From Deltaproteobacteria bacterium (GTDB lineage Bacteria > Desulfobacterota > SM23-61), in assembly GCA_016234425.1 (NCBI GenBank), contig JACRCA010000147.1, forward strand, positions 1-12,699: a DNA stretch of 12,699 nucleotides, written 5' to 3'. Positions within the stretch are counted from its first letter, which is position 1. Every line of letters starts with the position of its first letter. The notes beneath the pieces were generated by a model. It ran no database searches. It saw nothing but the letters and a program-made list of their open reading frames with translations, and was not told the DNA's origin. This document shows positions 5,460 through 12,425 of this stretch, one piece after another. Position numbers and translations under genes: made by a program.

Positions 5460-7664
5460 GTGCGCAAAGGCTTGATATTATCCCTGGGCCTCTTGATTCT
5501 GGGGGCCCTGTCTGCTCAGGCCCAGGGGGTGGAGTTTAAGCCGAGAATCGTCTTCCTCCTCTTTGTCCCCCAAAACATAGAAGCCACGCCCTACATGGAT
5601 TCCATCCCCACCCTATTGTCTGCGGCCGTAACCAAGAAAAATTTCTTTGAAATCGTAGAGAAGAAGAGGGTGGAAAAAACCCTCGAACTGGAGGGGTATA
5701 AACTCACCAGTCTGAATACCAACCAAATGGTAGCGATAGGCAATAAACACGGGTTTGATTATATTGTTTTCGGAAACGTGAAGAAAGAAAGGGGCATTAT
5801 TTTCGCCAACATAAAAATACTCGACATCCGCCATCAGACCATCTACTTTGAACATACTCTAACAACCACCGAAGGGGGCCTCCCCGATCAGGTGGGTAAC
5901 CTGGCCAACCAGATCGTCGAGAAGACAAAGAATTTTATCTCTGCGGGAGCTGCTAAAGCGCGGGCGATGGAAATGCCCCCTGATCCACCCTCCCAGTTGC
6001 GGGTGCAAAGCGGAACTAAAAAAATAAGATTGTCCTGGAGTCACAACGCTCCCCAAACATTGGTGGGTTTTAAGGTTTACAGGACAAAAAAGTATGAGGA
6101 ACGCTATATTCTCCTTAGTTCAGTCTGTGAAATGACCTGCGCGGATGAGAATCCCGTGCTTAATGAGCCTCTCCTCTACAGAGTAAAGGCCGTGGGTAAA
6201 AATGGGCAGGAAAGTGAGTTCTCTGAGGTGGTGGAGGCGATCACAGTTGCTGGTCCTCCTCCCCCCATTTTTCTTAGCATAGAAGGGGATATCAAAAAGG
6301 CCTATTTGAAATGGCGTTCTTATCCAGGCGGGGGGGTGTGGAGGTTTAGAATTTATCGCCAGCAAGCACCCGAGAAGGAATTTAAGGAAATCGCCGAGGT
6401 TTCTGCAGCGACAACTGATTATACCGACAAAGGATTGTTAGATGGTACGACCTATTCCTACGCCTTGAGTGGCGTGAACGTGCAGGGTGTGGAAAGCGAT
6501 GTGTCGAACCCCCTGGAGATCAAAACCGTTAAAGAGCCTGACGGAGTTAGGGCAGAAGGGGGAAAAATCCGTCGGATAACAATAGGCTGGAATGCTCATC
6601 CCTTTGCCGGGATTGCTGGTTATAACCTCTACAAAGCTGAGCAAAAGGACGGGGCGCATAAACTCCTGGCCAAAATCGGAAACAGAATGACTGTTACCTA
6701 CACCGATGTAAAAGGTCTGGGGGATGCGGCCACATACTGGTACAAGGTTTCTGCATTCAACAAGGAAGGTGTGGAGACCGATCTGTCGGAGGCGGTCTCT
6801 GCGACTACCCGGGGGATTCCGCCTGTGCCTGAAGGGCTCAAAACCAAGGAGCGGGAGCCCAGAATGGTTTCTCTCAGGTGGCCCCCTGTGAAAAGCCCTG
6901 AGGATGAAATCCGGGGTTATTATATTTACAGGTCTACAGAGGAAAAAGGCGAATATCAAAGAATCGCTCATATCAAAGATCCGGGTGTCGACTCCTATCG
7001 GGATAAGGATCCAGCGCTTAGGGATAACACAACTTATTACTACAAGGTTTGTTCATATAATTCTGCAGGTATGACCAGCGATCTCTCGGAGCCAATACCC
7101 GCAACGACCAAGAACACCCCGGCAACGCCCAGTGGGCTAAAGGCTCAAAGCGGCGAAGTAAAAAAGGTTACCCTTACTTGGGAGCCGAATCCGGAAAAAG
7201 ATATCCGCGAGTACGTAGTCTTTAGGGACTCAGCCGGGGGCAAGGGGTTGAAAAAAATTCCGTCCCTGAAAGGGAAAACTGTCTATGTGGATTCTGGCCT
7301 GAATGATGGAACAACCTATTCCTATACTGTGAGAGCAATTGATGAAGATAATTTGGCCAGTGAGCCCCCTAAACCTGTCATGGCCACGACCAAGCCCCGG
7401 CCGAAAAAACCGACGGGATTAAGAATGATTGCTAAAGAAGGGCAAAGGACCTTGCAATGGGACAGCAATGCGGAAAAAGATATCAAGCAGTATGTCGTGT
7501 ATAAAAGGGGCCCCCTCGGAATCTCCCAGAAGATTTCCATCGTTACGGACATCTCCTGGACCATCGATGAAAGGAGTATTAAAAAAGGGCAGAGACTCTT
7601 TGTTACGGCAGTTGATGAAACTGGTCTGGAAAGTGAGGGGTCTGATCAGATCGTCACCGAGTGA
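5460..7664 (+). CDS. exported protein with CsgG-like N-terminal domain and six fibronectin type III repeats
   Basis: 734 residues. The GTG start has AGGAG (5449-5453) six bases upstream, overlapping the stop of the previous gene. A Sec signal peptide is clear: MRKG, a leucine-rich core, and ALSAQA cleavage near residue 21. Residues about 25-165 form a CsgG/TolB-N-like alpha/beta domain (PRIVFLLF, then FFEIVEKKRVEKTLE, then GFDYIVFGNVK). Six fibronectin type III domains follow, starting near residues 172, 265, 358, 452, 552 and 646. Each has the W of the second strand (e.g. LSW, LKW, IGW, LRW, LTW, LQW), the Y-x-V-Y/R core and a closing S-E-x-x-x-A-T-T type strand. C223-x3-C227 in the first domain is the only close cysteine pair. 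With the lipoprotein upstream it is probably a periplasmic or surface assembly partner; adhesion is possible but unproven. Confidence 0.87.
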   Translation: MRKGLILSLGLLILGALSAQAQGVEFKPRIVFLLFVPQNIEATPYMDSIPTLLSAAVTKKNFFEIVEKKRVEKTLELEGYKLTSLNTNQMVAIGNKHGFDYIVFGNVKKERGIIFANIKILDIRHQTIYFEHTLTTTEGGLPDQVGNLANQIVEKTKNFISAGAAKARAMEMPPDPPSQLRVQSGTKKIRLSWSHNAPQTLVGFKVYRTKKYEERYILLSSVCEMTCADENPVLNEPLLYRVKAVGKNGQESEFSEVVEAITVAGPPPPIFLSIEGDIKKAYLKWRSYPGGGVWRFRIYRQQAPEKEFKEIAEVSAATTDYTDKGLLDGTTYSYALSGVNVQGVESDVSNPLEIKTVKEPDGVRAEGGKIRRITIGWNAHPFAGIAGYNLYKAEQKDGAHKLLAKIGNRMTVTYTDVKGLGDAATYWYKVSAFNKEGVETDLSEAVSATTRGIPPVPEGLKTKEREPRMVSLRWPPVKSPEDEIRGYYIYRSTEEKGEYQRIAHIKDPGVDSYRDKDPALRDNTTYYYKVCSYNSAGMTSDLSEPIPATTKNTPATPSGLKAQSGEVKKVTLTWEPNPEKDIREYVVFRDSAGGKGLKKIPSLKGKTVYVDSGLNDGTTYSYTVRAIDEDNLASEPPKPVMATTKPRPKKPTGLRMIAKEGQRTLQWDSNAEKDIKQYVVYKRGPLGISQKISIVTDISWTIDERSIKKGQRLFVTAVDETGLESEGSDQIVTE

Positions 7665-7714
7665 AACTTTTTTATCCGTTTGCTGAAAAATCGACTTGTA
7701 AAAAGGAGGAAAGG

Positions 7715-8008
7715 GTGAGGGCAAGATTTTTTTTCTTCATTCTGGGCTTAATGATTCTGGTGGGCAGCAGTGTGCACGGGCAGTCAACTTCAACCAAGAG
7801 TGCAGAGGATTCCGAGATTGGCCGTTACCAGCTTTTTCAGGGAACATACACCAGCATCGACTTAAAAAGGCAACAGACATCCACCCATACGGGAATATTC
7901 CTAATGGATACAAAAACAGGGAAGGTCAAAAGATATCTGAATAAGATAGACGAGGAGGGAAAATATATAGAGACCTGGGTACCCACCGAACTCCCCACAG
8001 AAAAATAG
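7715..8008 (+). CDS. small secreted protein of unknown function
   Basis: 97 residues from GTG at 7715, which has AAGGAGGA at 7703-7710. This start places a signal peptide exactly at the N-terminus: MRARFFFFILGLMILVG and a likely cleavage after SVHG or VHGQ. An upstream GTG at 7661 overlaps the previous stop by four bases but would add 18 polar residues before the signal, so I prefer 7715. The mature part (about 75 residues) contains GRYQLFQGTYTS and GIFLMDTKTGKVKRYLN. This recalls small bacterial beta-rich proteins of the form RYQ-x-QG followed by x-LDTxTGKTW with a final WVP. WVPTELP closes this one. Its position 50 bp after the FN3 gene suggests it is the third member of the same operon. 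Confidence 0.7.
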   Translation: MRARFFFFILGLMILVGSSVHGQSTSTKSAEDSEIGRYQLFQGTYTSIDLKRQQTSTHTGIFLMDTKTGKVKRYLNKIDEEGKYIETWVPTELPTEK

Positions 8009-8326
8009 CCTAAAGTCCATTTGATGGATGAAGCCCCTTTCTTCCAGGAACACCGAGAAGTAAAATTGCCATCCCTCAATCTTTCCCCGATTACTTGCCG
8101 AAAGAATGCCAAATCCCGAGGTCACGAAAGCCCCAGAAAAGATAATTCCCATTGAGATGATAAGGAGAAATGGTGCTTGGGAAATCAATGGACCAAAGAG
8201 TGGCAGGATATATTCTTGCATGAATCCGGTTTTTTCTTGCTTTATGTAAAACTATAAAGATATTATACCCTTGGAAAACTTAAGGCTGCAAGTCTTCAGA
8301 TACCTGAGAATTTAAAGGAGGAAATA
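8009..8326. other. non-coding gap between the envelope cassette and the CoA transferase
   Basis: 318 bp without a supported gene. On the minus strand a frame from 8221 leftwards starts with a hydrophobic run (ILPLFGPLISQAPFLLIIS), but it lacks a Shine-Dalgarno and runs into the small secreted gene, so at most it is a decayed membrane-protein start. No intrinsic terminator for the upstream operon was found. The right third holds a possible promoter (8237-8266) and the Shine-Dalgarno of the next gene. Confidence 0.5.
8237..8266 (+). promoter_or_regulatory. candidate promoter for the CoA transferase gene
   Basis: A good -10 box TATTAT (8261-8266) is preceded after 18 bp by a poor -35, TTGCTT (8237-8242). 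The surrounding stretch 8230-8267 is AT-rich. The predicted leader is about 55 nt and ends in a strong Shine-Dalgarno, AAAGGAGG (8314-8321). Confidence 0.35.
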
Positions 8327-9526
8327 ATGTCAGGAGAAAAAGCAGCTCTCCAAGGCCTGCGAGTCATCGAGTTGGGAAATCTTATCGGAGCCCCTTTCTG
8401 CGGCACTCTGATGGCAGAATTTGGGGCCGAGGTCATCAAGATCGAAGACCCAAAGGTGGGAGATGCTGGACGGTATACAGGGGAGGTGGTCGACGAGACG
8501 AGCCTCTATTTTGTATTCTTGGCGCGAAACAAGAAGTGTATAACTCTGGATTTGCGCGTTCCCCAAGGCCAGGAGATCTTTAAGAGGCTTGTCCCTTTGG
8601 TGGATGTGGTAGTAGAAAATTTTCGTCCGGGAACCCTGAAAAAATGGAAGATCGATTATCCCGAGCTTTCCAGGATCAATCCCCGTTTGATCTTGTCCCA
8701 CGTGTCAGGGTTTGGTCAATATGGACCCTACAAGGAGCGAGCGGCTTTCGACCGGATCGCCACGGCTTTTGCCGGGCAAGACTACATTACGGGATTTCCG
8801 GATAAGCCTCCCGCCCATCCCGGCGGCTCGGTGGCCGATTACTTAACGGGATTGTTCTGCACAGTAGGGGTTATGTTCGCCATCTACTTGCGGGATCTCA
8901 ACAAGGGGCAAGGACAGGAGATCGATCTGGCCCTCTACGAGGGGATGTTTCGGGTCATGAACCAGGTGGAGGAGTATGATCAATTGGGCGTTATTCCGAT
9001 GCGCACGGGCAATACGAACCCTCAATTCGTGCCGGCAGAAACTTTCCTGACGAAGGACGGCCAGTGGATTGCCTTTCATGCCGGCACCGACAGCATCTGG
9101 AAGCGCTTCATGAAACTGATGGGCCGGGAGGATTTGGGTGATGACCCGAAATTTAGTATCCAGAGAAACCGGAATCAGAATCGAGAGGAACTCCATGCCA
9201 TTATAGCGGATTGGGTAAAAAATTTTGAGATCAAACCCCTTCTGGAATTACTCTGGGACGCTGGCATTCCCTCCACCAAAATCAACAACATTGCGGATAT
9301 CTTTAAAGACCCGCACGTTCAAGCTCGAAAAAACATCATCGAGACCAAGCTTCCGTCAGGGAGGAAGATTAAAACGATGGGCATTGTCCCCAAGTTGTCC
9401 GTAACTCCTGGCCGGGTAGAATTTGTAGCTCCACCATTGGGCGCATATAACGAAGAGGTTTACCGAGGTTTGCTCCAACTATCTGCTGAGGAATACGTGG
9501 ATCTAAAAAAGCAAGGGGTTATTTAA
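8327..9526 (+). CDS. class III (CaiB/BaiF family) acyl-CoA transferase
   Basis: 399 residues, the normal length of the family. These enzymes move CoA between carboxylic acids through an aspartyl thioester intermediate, in the cytosol. The N-terminus (LQGLRVIELGNLIGAPFCGTL) and then GAEVIKIEDP form the typical nucleotide-like fold. VENFRPGTLKKW (about 96-107) and SGFGQYGPY (about 127-135) are family hallmarks. Asp171 in GGSVADYLTGL sits at the position of the catalytic Asp (Asp169 of formyl-CoA transferase). The start has AAAGGAGG five bases upstream. The substrate cannot be told; the nearest metabolic neighbour is the FAH-family gene at 12586, too far away and too separated by other units to be a firm operon partner. 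Formyl-, succinyl- and aromatic-acid CoA transferases all belong here. Confidence 0.92.
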   Translation: MSGEKAALQGLRVIELGNLIGAPFCGTLMAEFGAEVIKIEDPKVGDAGRYTGEVVDETSLYFVFLARNKKCITLDLRVPQGQEIFKRLVPLVDVVVENFRPGTLKKWKIDYPELSRINPRLILSHVSGFGQYGPYKERAAFDRIATAFAGQDYITGFPDKPPAHPGGSVADYLTGLFCTVGVMFAIYLRDLNKGQGQEIDLALYEGMFRVMNQVEEYDQLGVIPMRTGNTNPQFVPAETFLTKDGQWIAFHAGTDSIWKRFMKLMGREDLGDDPKFSIQRNRNQNREELHAIIADWVKNFEIKPLLELLWDAGIPSTKINNIADIFKDPHVQARKNIIETKLPSGRKIKTMGIVPKLSVTPGRVEFVAPPLGAYNEEVYRGLLQLSAEEYVDLKKQGVI

Positions 9527-9599
9527 AACCCAGGACCTAATTTGCTCCGTTTTGTAAAATTGGACGTTTGGCTTATGGGAGAGGGAGAAAGGGAGTTAT

Positions 9600-9755
9600 T
9601 TGGACAAAGAGCATGCAATTCCTCTTGCTATGAGACGAGTGGGATTGCGAGATACATTTGGGGAATCAGGTCCCAATGAAGCCCTGCTGGAAAAGTATGG
9701 CCTTACTCCGAGGCATGTCGCTCAGGCTGCCAAGGATATTCTTAGATTCCGTTAA
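9600..9755 (+). pseudogene. relic of transketolase C-terminal end
   Basis: This frame encodes MRRVGLRDTFGESGPNEALL from 9630 onward, then EKYGLTPRHVAQAAKDIL, ending at TAA 9753-9755. This is the characteristic C-terminus of transketolase, or of the C-terminal subunit of split transketolase: RVG-(V/L)-x-D-x-F-G-E-S-G, a short helix, and a final helix. The frame is closed by TAA at 9555-9557, so at most 65 codons remain out of about 300 for the split C-terminal subunit; thiamine-diphosphate and catalytic parts are missing. A TTG at 9600 with GGGAG at 9591-9595 could allow expression of 51 residues, but a broken remnant is more likely. Identity to the family is still high, so the loss may be recent. 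The frame ends 2 bp before the stop of the convergent minus-strand gene. Confidence 0.75.
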
Positions 9756-9757
9756 TT

Positions 9758-10897
9758 TTAACTTTTGAGCAGCAGCCCTCGGTTTCCTTCTCGGTCCTCG
9801 ATTCCCTTGCAGATGACCAGCTTTTTCCCGACACGCTTCCCCTCTTTCCATACTTTCTCATCCCTGCTGGAAACTCCTCTGCTGATCCTGACGGTGTGGG
9901 GGTATTTGTAAGCGATGTACTTTTTCAATAATGGATCCTCTATCTTCATCAAGGCCTGGGGGCTCTGCCCCTTTTCCTTCTCTCTCCTCTGGGCTTCCAG
10001 TTTAGAACGAAACCCCTCGATGATTCCAACGGCAAAGTCTGTTTGGCGCCAGCGATTCAATTTTTTATTTTTATTATACTCGGCCCACTGGGATTGAATA
10101 AATCGCCGCCCAAAATCATGAACATAACTTGCCATCTTTATGTTGGGGATCGTTCCGCTGATCTCCAGCACCCGCCCCATTTTCTCTTTTTCTGGCACAT
10201 AGGCAGAGACCCAGATTCCCTTTACAAAATAGAAGTCCTGTAACAAGTGGGCCAAGGCATAGGCTTCCGATGGATGACGCAAGGCAGGCCGGCCAACAAA
10301 TATGCTGGTAAAGTCCCGATTTTCAGCCTTGGCTAAAAGATCTAAATTGTATTTGGAAATTAAAGCATGGGCCTTGGACATGGCCGCATCAGCTTCATGG
10401 TGATACTGGCTCTCTGCCAGGGCGAAGAGTTTTCTGACCCGGCCCAGGATTTTATCTTCCAGACTCGCAGATCCATTGAAGATCCTTTCCTCAGAGACTC
10501 GTTTATCCAATGGGTGATATTTTCCCGAAGCTTTTGGATTCGCCCGCAGCAGGTAGCAAGCCTTTTGAAATTGTGGGCCATGGGGAGGTTCATGGTGGGC
10601 AGCCAAAACTTCGCTGGTAAATTGATGGGCCACTTCATGGAGAAGAACCTCACACCCAGAATCCCAGGAATGGTTCAGCACCAGATCCCGGCTCAAGGAG
10701 ATCTCCCGCTTTCCCGAAGACCAGTAACCCCACCGATCTGGCATATCTCGAATATTAAACAGAGGGGGCCGCATCATTTTCCGGTGGTCGGAACTTAAGA
10801 TCCAGAGAGCCTTTTCCCATTCGCAGGAAAGCCCGTGCAGGATGCGCCGCTCCAACTCTTCGTGGCTTAAAATTTTTCCCTGTTTCTGCTCAGCCAT
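9758..10897 (-). CDS. SprT-like zinc metalloprotease fused to DUF2786
   Basis: 379 residues from ATG 10897; a TTG two codons upstream (10903) is an alternative start, and neither has a strong Shine-Dalgarno. Residues about 80-115 contain LLHEVAHQF (HExxH, His87 and His91) and PPHGPQF (His106), matching the SprT/Spartan-type zinc site in which the third ligand is a His followed by Gly. Residues about 148-188 (ILGRVRKLFALAES, HEADAAMSKAHALISKYNLD) match DUF2786, a short domain found in bacterial and phage proteins. The rest (190-379) is basic and helical and not recognised. SprT-like proteases act on DNA-bound or cytosolic proteins in known cases; the role here is an inference. It has its own promoter (10966-10994) and converges on the transketolase relic. 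Confidence 0.8.
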   Translation of the reverse strand: MAEQKQGKILSHEELERRILHGLSCEWEKALWILSSDHRKMMRPPLFNIRDMPDRWGYWSSGKREISLSRDLVLNHSWDSGCEVLLHEVAHQFTSEVLAAHHEPPHGPQFQKACYLLRANPKASGKYHPLDKRVSEERIFNGSASLEDKILGRVRKLFALAESQYHHEADAAMSKAHALISKYNLDLLAKAENRDFTSIFVGRPALRHPSEAYALAHLLQDFYFVKGIWVSAYVPEKEKMGRVLEISGTIPNIKMASYVHDFGRRFIQSQWAEYNKNKKLNRWRQTDFAVGIIEGFRSKLEAQRREKEKGQSPQALMKIEDPLLKKYIAYKYPHTVRISRGVSSRDEKVWKEGKRVGKKLVICKGIEDREGNRGLLLKS

Positions 10898-10965
10898 GCC
10901 CAATCCGTTTTACCTATGGCCGCCCCGCAGCAGACCCCTTTCATTTCTCAGATATCTAAAAAAGA

Positions 10966-10994
10966 AGAATAGACACCTAGCCGAGGGTTGTCAA
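10966..10994 (-). promoter_or_regulatory. sigma-70 promoter for the SprT-like/DUF2786 gene
   Basis: On the minus strand a perfect -35 TTGACA (10994 to 10989) is followed after 17 bp by TATTCT (10971 to 10966). It lies just downstream of the terminator of the preceding minus-strand gene and gives a leader of about 60 nt, so the protease gene is probably transcribed independently. Confidence 0.65.
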
Positions 10995-11011
10995 GTCTCG
11001 CAAGGAACAAG

Positions 11012-11049
11012 AAAAAAGCCCACCGCTGACCTGCAACAACAGGTGGGCT
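11012..11049 (-). terminator. intrinsic terminator of the small cysteine-rich gene
   Basis: Read on the minus strand, AGCCCACC (11049-11042) pairs with GGTGGGCT (11024-11017), and the second arm runs directly into TTTTTT. A smaller CCTG/CAGG pairing can form inside the loop. It begins about 20 bp after the stop of the gene at 11071-11400. Confidence 0.85.
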
Positions 11050-11070
11050 AGGAGAGAGTCCGCTTGCAAA

Positions 11071-11400
11071 TCAAGAGAGTCTCTGAAAATGGAGCTTTCC
11101 CCATGATTTGGGCAGTCGCCTCGTGGTCGAGGGGTGGGCAGGGGATTCACATCCTGGATAAAAGGGGGCCAGCTTTTTTCCGATCGGGCAATCCCGGCAT
11201 AAGGAAAGGCCTTTTTTAAAAGCATAGTAGAAAAAATCTCCCTTAGCGAGATCCTGATATTTTTCTTGGCGACTCATCCAGTAGCGTTTGGCACAGGCGT
11301 TTTTGGAGATCATTAATTTCCCCGGCTGGTTTGGGCAGCTGATCATTTCTGGATGATTTTTGGCCAACCATTCCTTCACCGCACGTTGATTTGCGACCAC
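11071..11400 (-). CDS. small cysteine-rich protein, possible zinc site, unknown function
   Basis: 109 residues. The GTG start has a strong Shine-Dalgarno, AAAGGAGG (11414-11407), six bases upstream, and an intrinsic terminator follows the gene, so this is a self-contained transcription unit. Cysteines lie at 22, 36, 68, 71 and 84. SCPNQPGKLMISKNACAKRY (21-40) and LCRDCPIGKKL (67-77) give a C-x13-C-x31-C-x2-C pattern that could bind zinc or an Fe-S cluster. The protein is basic and has no signal peptide or membrane segment. I recall similar C-x-KR plus C-x2-CPxG arrangements in short uncharacterised bacterial and phage proteins, but cannot name a family. The next gene on this strand codes for the SprT-like protease but has its own promoter. 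Confidence 0.75.
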   Translation of the reverse strand: MVANQRAVKEWLAKNHPEMISCPNQPGKLMISKNACAKRYWMSRQEKYQDLAKGDFFYYAFKKGLSLCRDCPIGKKLAPFYPGCESPAHPSTTRRLPKSWGKLHFQRLS

Positions 11401-11490
11401 GGGATCCTCCTTTGGCGATTGAAGAGCAGCAGGGCTGGGATTTCTTTTTAAGATGAAGCAAATAGGGCGCTGAGTAAATAGGGTGAACTC

Positions 11491-11499
11491 TGTATATCA
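11491..11499 (-). promoter_or_regulatory. candidate extended -10 promoter for the cysteine-rich gene
   Basis: On the minus strand TGATATACA (11499 to 11491) reads as an extended -10 (TG, one base, TATACA). No good -35 is visible at the proper distance. It would give a leader of about 85 nt before the GTG at 11400. Confidence 0.3.
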
Positions 11500-11568
11500 G
11501 GAAAAGATACAATGTATTTTTGATGAAATATCTACGTAGGGGAAAATGCCGATATCAAGAAGAAAAGA

Positions 11569-11618
11569 GGAAAGTTTTTATCAACTTTGTTGACTGATCT
11601 TTCCCCAGTTAGTAAAAT
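11569..11618 (+). promoter_or_regulatory. sigma-70 promoter overlapping an operator-like inverted repeat
   Basis: TTGACT (11590-11595), 17 bp and TAAAAT (11613-11618) make a good promoter (5/6 and 5/6) for the gene at 11734. The -35 box lies within nested inverted repeats: TCAAC-TTT-GTTGA (11581-11593) inside GGAAAG (11569-11574) and CTTTCC (11599-11604), nearly centred on the same base. A dimeric repressor bound there would block RNA polymerase. The gap 11401-11733 otherwise holds only the possible minus-strand promoter at 11491 and a leader of about 110 nt. Confidence 0.6.
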
Positions 11619-11733
11619 CCAATAGATACGCGGAATTTCAATCAGCTCATAAAGAAAAGATTTACCAAATTACTGGTCGCTCGATAAAGGAACAAAATAG
11701 GGGGAGAAGGGAAAGGTAAAGGGGGAAAGTCTT

Positions 11734-12405
11734 ATGAAAACACGCAAGAAAATCCTGCTTGGCGGCTTGGGAGCGCTGACCCCGGTCATCATGAATTTAT
11801 TGGTTATTGACCTGAAAGTCCTTGCAGACCTAACCCCGTTCGTTCTTCTGGGGTACATCATCCGGGTGGTTGTCCTTTTCTACCTGGGAGGGCTTGTGGC
11901 CTACCTGCATAAAGATGAAAAAAGTCCGGTGAAGCTTTTCGAACTGGGCATTGTGGCTCCGGCACTCATAACCGCCCTTCTCAATGCCGCCCAAGTCGAA
12001 GCTCCCAAGGCCCCTGAGCCAATGGATCGAACGACCTCGGAGCTTCTGCTTCCCACCGCCTATGCCCAGGTGCCTCAGAAAGAAGAGATCAAGAATTTTG
12101 CTTTGCCCAAGGAATCCCGGTCAGAGGAATTCTGGCGGGGACTGACGGGTGCAAACCCAAAGAGGGTTTGGTTCGTAATCGTGCGTTCGCACCGAAGCTT
12201 AGAAGATGCACGAAAGGAAGCACAAGAGATCAATCAAAAAGGGCAGGGTTTTAAGGCAGAATTGTATGCCACCTATGGGAAAGATTCTTCCTATGAAGTT
12301 GTCATCGGGGCAAACCTGACTTACGAGGAAGCCCAGAAGCTCCGTCAGCGAGCGATTGCTGCCGGTTTTCCCAGGGAAACATACCTTTGGACTTTTCCAA
12401 AGTAG
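11734..12405 (+). CDS. membrane protein with three hydrophobic helices and a C-terminal SPOR domain
   Basis: 223 residues; a purine-rich AAAGGGGG (11718-11725) precedes the ATG by eight bases. Hydrophobic stretches at about 7-27, 33-58 and 70-86 should span the inner membrane. After a Pro-rich stretch, LLLPTAYAQVP (104-114) resembles a signal peptidase site (AYA-Q), though the preceding hydrophobic part is short. Residues about 144-223 (VWFVIVRSHRSLEDARKEA to YLWTFPK) match a SPOR domain, which binds denuded peptidoglycan at division sites in the periplasm. SPOR proteins usually have a single transmembrane helix (FtsN) or a lipid anchor, so the three-helix N-terminus is unusual. Three helices with a basic N-terminus (KTRKK) inside would leave the SPOR domain in the periplasm. 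SPOR assignment is by pattern only. Confidence 0.75.
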   Translation: MKTRKKILLGGLGALTPVIMNLLVIDLKVLADLTPFVLLGYIIRVVVLFYLGGLVAYLHKDEKSPVKLFELGIVAPALITALLNAAQVEAPKAPEPMDRTTSELLLPTAYAQVPQKEEIKNFALPKESRSEEFWRGLTGANPKRVWFVIVRSHRSLEDARKEAQEINQKGQGFKAELYATYGKDSSYEVVIGANLTYEEAQKLRQRAIAAGFPRETYLWTFPK

Positions 12406-12425
12406 AAAAAACGAAGAATATATTG

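Noticed and set aside
7661..7714. Upstream GTG start for the small secreted protein
   Set aside because: It overlaps the previous stop by four bases, but it would put 18 polar residues before the signal peptide, while the GTG at 7715 has a strong Shine-Dalgarno.
7901..8221. 106-codon minus-strand frame with hydrophobic start
   Set aside because: No Shine-Dalgarno, runs antisense into the small secreted gene, and its second half looks random. A decayed membrane-protein fragment cannot be excluded.
10367..10798. 143-codon plus-strand frame
   Set aside because: Antisense to the SprT-like/DUF2786 gene, whose zinc motif and domain are convincing.
11243..11512. 89-codon minus-strand frame overlapping the cysteine-rich gene
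   Set aside because: Out of frame with the gene that has a strong Shine-Dalgarno and terminator; no start signal of its own.
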